A stretch of DNA of 64,000 nucleotides. It comes from an uncultured Tenacibaculum sp. (lineage in GTDB: Bacteria; Bacteroidota; Bacteroidia; Flavobacteriales; Flavobacteriaceae). Below the pieces are notes generated by a model, which saw only the letters and a program-made list of their open reading frames with translations, was not told where the DNA came from and made no database searches. Within the stretch, counting starts at the first letter, position 1. The number at the start of each line of letters is the position of its first letter. The position numbers were made by a program, and so were the translations under genes. The stretch spans positions 1 to 64,000 of the forward strand of contig NZ_CANLTU010000011.1 in the NCBI RefSeq assembly GCF_947494125.1, given 5' to 3'. This document shows, piece after piece, positions 62,450-64,000 of this stretch.

Positions 62450-62457
62450 AAAAAATT
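62450..62457 (+). promoter_or_regulatory. -7 box for the DUF6607 gene
   Basis: TATTTTTG on the plus strand, 23 bases before the ATG at 62481, in the space divergent from the TonB receptor. It has no -33 TTG at normal spacing. Confidence 0.4.
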
Positions 62458-62480
62458 TTAAAAACATAATAAAACATACA

Positions 62481-63383
62481 ATGAGAAACTTAATCGTAGT
62501 AACTCTTATAACATTAGCTGCATTCTCTGTAAATGCACAAAGCAAAAAAAATAAAGATTTAAAAGCCATTAAGAAAATGTGCGGTTGTTTTGAAGTAACT
62601 TTTAACTTCACAGAAACATTTAATTATAGTAAAGACTCTTTATACAAGCCTTCAAAAACTAAAATAGCCAAAGGATTAGAATGGGCACAGTTAATTGAAG
62701 ATGATAAAAACAAAATTTCAATTCAACATTTATTACAAGTAGGAAACCCTGCAAGTCCACATATTGTTAAACATTGGAGACAAGATTGGATGTATCAAAA
62801 CCGTGATTTTTACATGTTCAATGGAGATAACAATTGGGTATATGAGAAGAAACCAAAATCTAATGTTAAAAAACAATGGACTCAAAAAGTATATCAAGTA
62901 GATGATAGTCCTCGTTATGAAGGATCTGGTACTTGGGTACACGTTGATGGGAAAAGTTATTGGGAAAATACTACAGATGCACCATTACCAAGGAGAGAAT
63001 ATACAAAAAGAAGTGATTACAATGTTACTCAAAGAGGTAATCGTCATGAAATAACAAATTATGGTTGGGTACACGATCAAGATAACAAAAAAGTAATCCG
63101 TAAGTCTGGTGAAGATGATATCATTTTAGCTAGAGAAAAAGGGTACAATACTTATGTTAAAGTTCCTGATGCTCGTTGTAAAGCTGCACAAGATTGGTGG
63201 GTAAAAAATGAAGCTAAATGGCAATTAGTTAGAAATAAATGGGCTGAAGTTTATGGTAGAAATAAGAACCTTTCTTTAGAGGCTAAAGTTGATAACAAAG
63301 CATTATACAAGCACCTTTTTTCCGATAAAATTAAAGAAGAAAAAGAAATGAATACCATTATAGAATCTTTTGTCAAAAAATAA
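62481..63383 (+). CDS. DUF6607 family secreted protein
   Basis: A 300-residue protein with a signal peptide (MRNLIVVTLITLAAFSVNAQ). It shows the DUF6607 features: MCGCFEVTFNFTETFNYSKD (about 33-52), QHLLQVGNPASPHIVKHWRQDWMYQ, DGKSYWENTTDAPLPRREYTKRSDYNV and NRHEITNYGWVHDQDN. The family often sits near haem or iron-uptake genes, as here beside the HmuY/TonB genes which run in the opposite direction. Its biochemical role is unknown; it may be a periplasmic accessory protein. Confidence 0.82.
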   Translation: MRNLIVVTLITLAAFSVNAQSKKNKDLKAIKKMCGCFEVTFNFTETFNYSKDSLYKPSKTKIAKGLEWAQLIEDDKNKISIQHLLQVGNPASPHIVKHWRQDWMYQNRDFYMFNGDNNWVYEKKPKSNVKKQWTQKVYQVDDSPRYEGSGTWVHVDGKSYWENTTDAPLPRREYTKRSDYNVTQRGNRHEITNYGWVHDQDNKKVIRKSGEDDIILAREKGYNTYVKVPDARCKAAQDWWVKNEAKWQLVRNKWAEVYGRNKNLSLEAKVDNKALYKHLFSDKIKEEKEMNTIIESFVKK

Positions 63384-63389
63384 GTCTGA

Positions 63390-64000
63390 ATGAAATCATT
63401 AAAATTTAATATACTACTGAGTTTATTTATAGTAAGCTCAGTAGTAACTGCACAAAATTCAAATACTTTTTTAAAAAGAGAGTTTTGGAAAACTAAACCT
63501 ACAATTGAACAAGTAGAACAAAAAATTAAAGAAGGTAATAGCCCTACAAAACTTAATCGATACGGTTTTGATGCTGTGGTCTATGCTTTATTAGAAAATG
63601 CAGATGAAAATGTTATCAAGCATTTACTTTCTAAAAAAGGGAATGATGTTAATAAATTGACACACGACGGTAGAACTTATATTTTTTGGGCTGCTTATAA
63701 AAATAACATGCCAATTGTGAACTATTTATTGGCAAATGATGCAAAAACAGATGTTATTGACGATAAAGGTTATTCATTACTAAATTTTGCTGCTGTTGCC
63801 GGTGTAACAAACACAAAATTGTATGATCTTTTAATAAGCAAAGGCGCAAATGTTTTAAAAGATAAAACTCCTAAAGGAGCTAATGCATTATTATTAATTA
63901 CTCCTAAATTAAAAAACTTCAAACTAGTAGAATACTTTACCAAAAAAGGTCTAGATATTAATGCCACAGATAAAGATGGTAACGGAGTTTTTAATTACAC
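63390..64000 (+). CDS. Ankyrin-repeat protein, cut by the window edge
   Basis: A gene starting MKSLKFNILLSLFIVSSVVTAQ (signal peptide) 6 bases after the DUF6607 stop; the frame is open to the window end (203 codons visible). Several ankyrin-type repeats are visible: KLNRYGFDAVVYALLENADENVIKHLL, KLTHDGRTYIFWAAYKNNMPIVNYLL, VIDDKGYSLLNFAAVAG and INATDKDGNGVF. The protein is probably periplasmic and binds other proteins. It is co-transcribed with the DUF6607 gene. Confidence 0.8.
   Translation, partial: MKSLKFNILLSLFIVSSVVTAQNSNTFLKREFWKTKPTIEQVEQKIKEGNSPTKLNRYGFDAVVYALLENADENVIKHLLSKKGNDVNKLTHDGRTYIFWAAYKNNMPIVNYLLANDAKTDVIDDKGYSLLNFAAVAGVTNTKLYDLLISKGANVLKDKTPKGANALLLITPKLKNFKLVEYFTKKGLDINATDKDGNGVFNY

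Overview
The window is AT-rich DNA from a marine-type member of the Flavobacteriaceae, most like Tenacibaculum or a close relative. The evidence is the gliding-motility ABC genes gldF/gldG, a type IX secretion sorting tail on a ceramidase, bacillithiol synthesis (BshC), FabV, a HmuY/TonB haem-uptake pair, and promoters of the Bacteroidetes form TTG-N19-TAnnTTTG. The genus is inferred from gene content, not from a search.

Layout. 1-594: three strong minus-strand promoters pointing off the left edge, of the kind that drive rRNA operons. 595-9912: mostly minus-strand housekeeping genes (DUF4294 protein, alpha-oxoamine synthase, an isoquinoline-oxidoreductase-like molybdoenzyme pair, FabV, PurC) plus an MscS channel. 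10075-21589: a sphingomyelinase-like secreted enzyme, PhoH, an operon ending in gldF-gldG, an aquaporin, a DUF2911 protein and a secreted neutral ceramidase. 21655-31377: methyltransferase-bshC-rlmF operon, BatA-like protein, a dihydroorotase homologue that has lost its metal-binding histidines, sterol desaturase-like protein, Bcp, an endonuclease III without its Fe-S cysteines, and an ECF sigma factor followed by a 47-residue gene.

32349-55034 is an accessory island. It opens with a TPR histidine kinase and a LytTR response regulator. Downstream lie a signal-less Ntn hydrolase, a berberine-bridge-type FAD oxidase, a GH18 protein, a double-HTH AraC regulator interrupted by a slippery A8 run, paralogous small proteins, a 964-residue protein co-translated with a tail-collar-domain protein, a GT-methyltransferase-GT fusion, DUF1906 and DUF1842 proteins and an Amidohydro_3 enzyme. 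Five intergenic regions in the island carry the same promoter: a 9-bp direct repeat close to TCACAACAT at a 21- or 22-bp period, then exactly 28 bp, then a TAnnTTTA-like -7 box with no -33 TTG. This fits LytTR binding sites and suggests that the response regulator switches on the whole island. Several of these promoters are followed by a conserved 5' leader with a hairpin whose stem changes in a compensatory way.

55173-64000 returns to core genes: uvrA, a transglutaminase-like TPR protein, the hmuY-like lipoprotein and its TonB receptor (minus strand), a DUF6607 protein and an ankyrin-repeat protein cut by the window edge. No tRNA, CRISPR array, transposase or integrase was seen.
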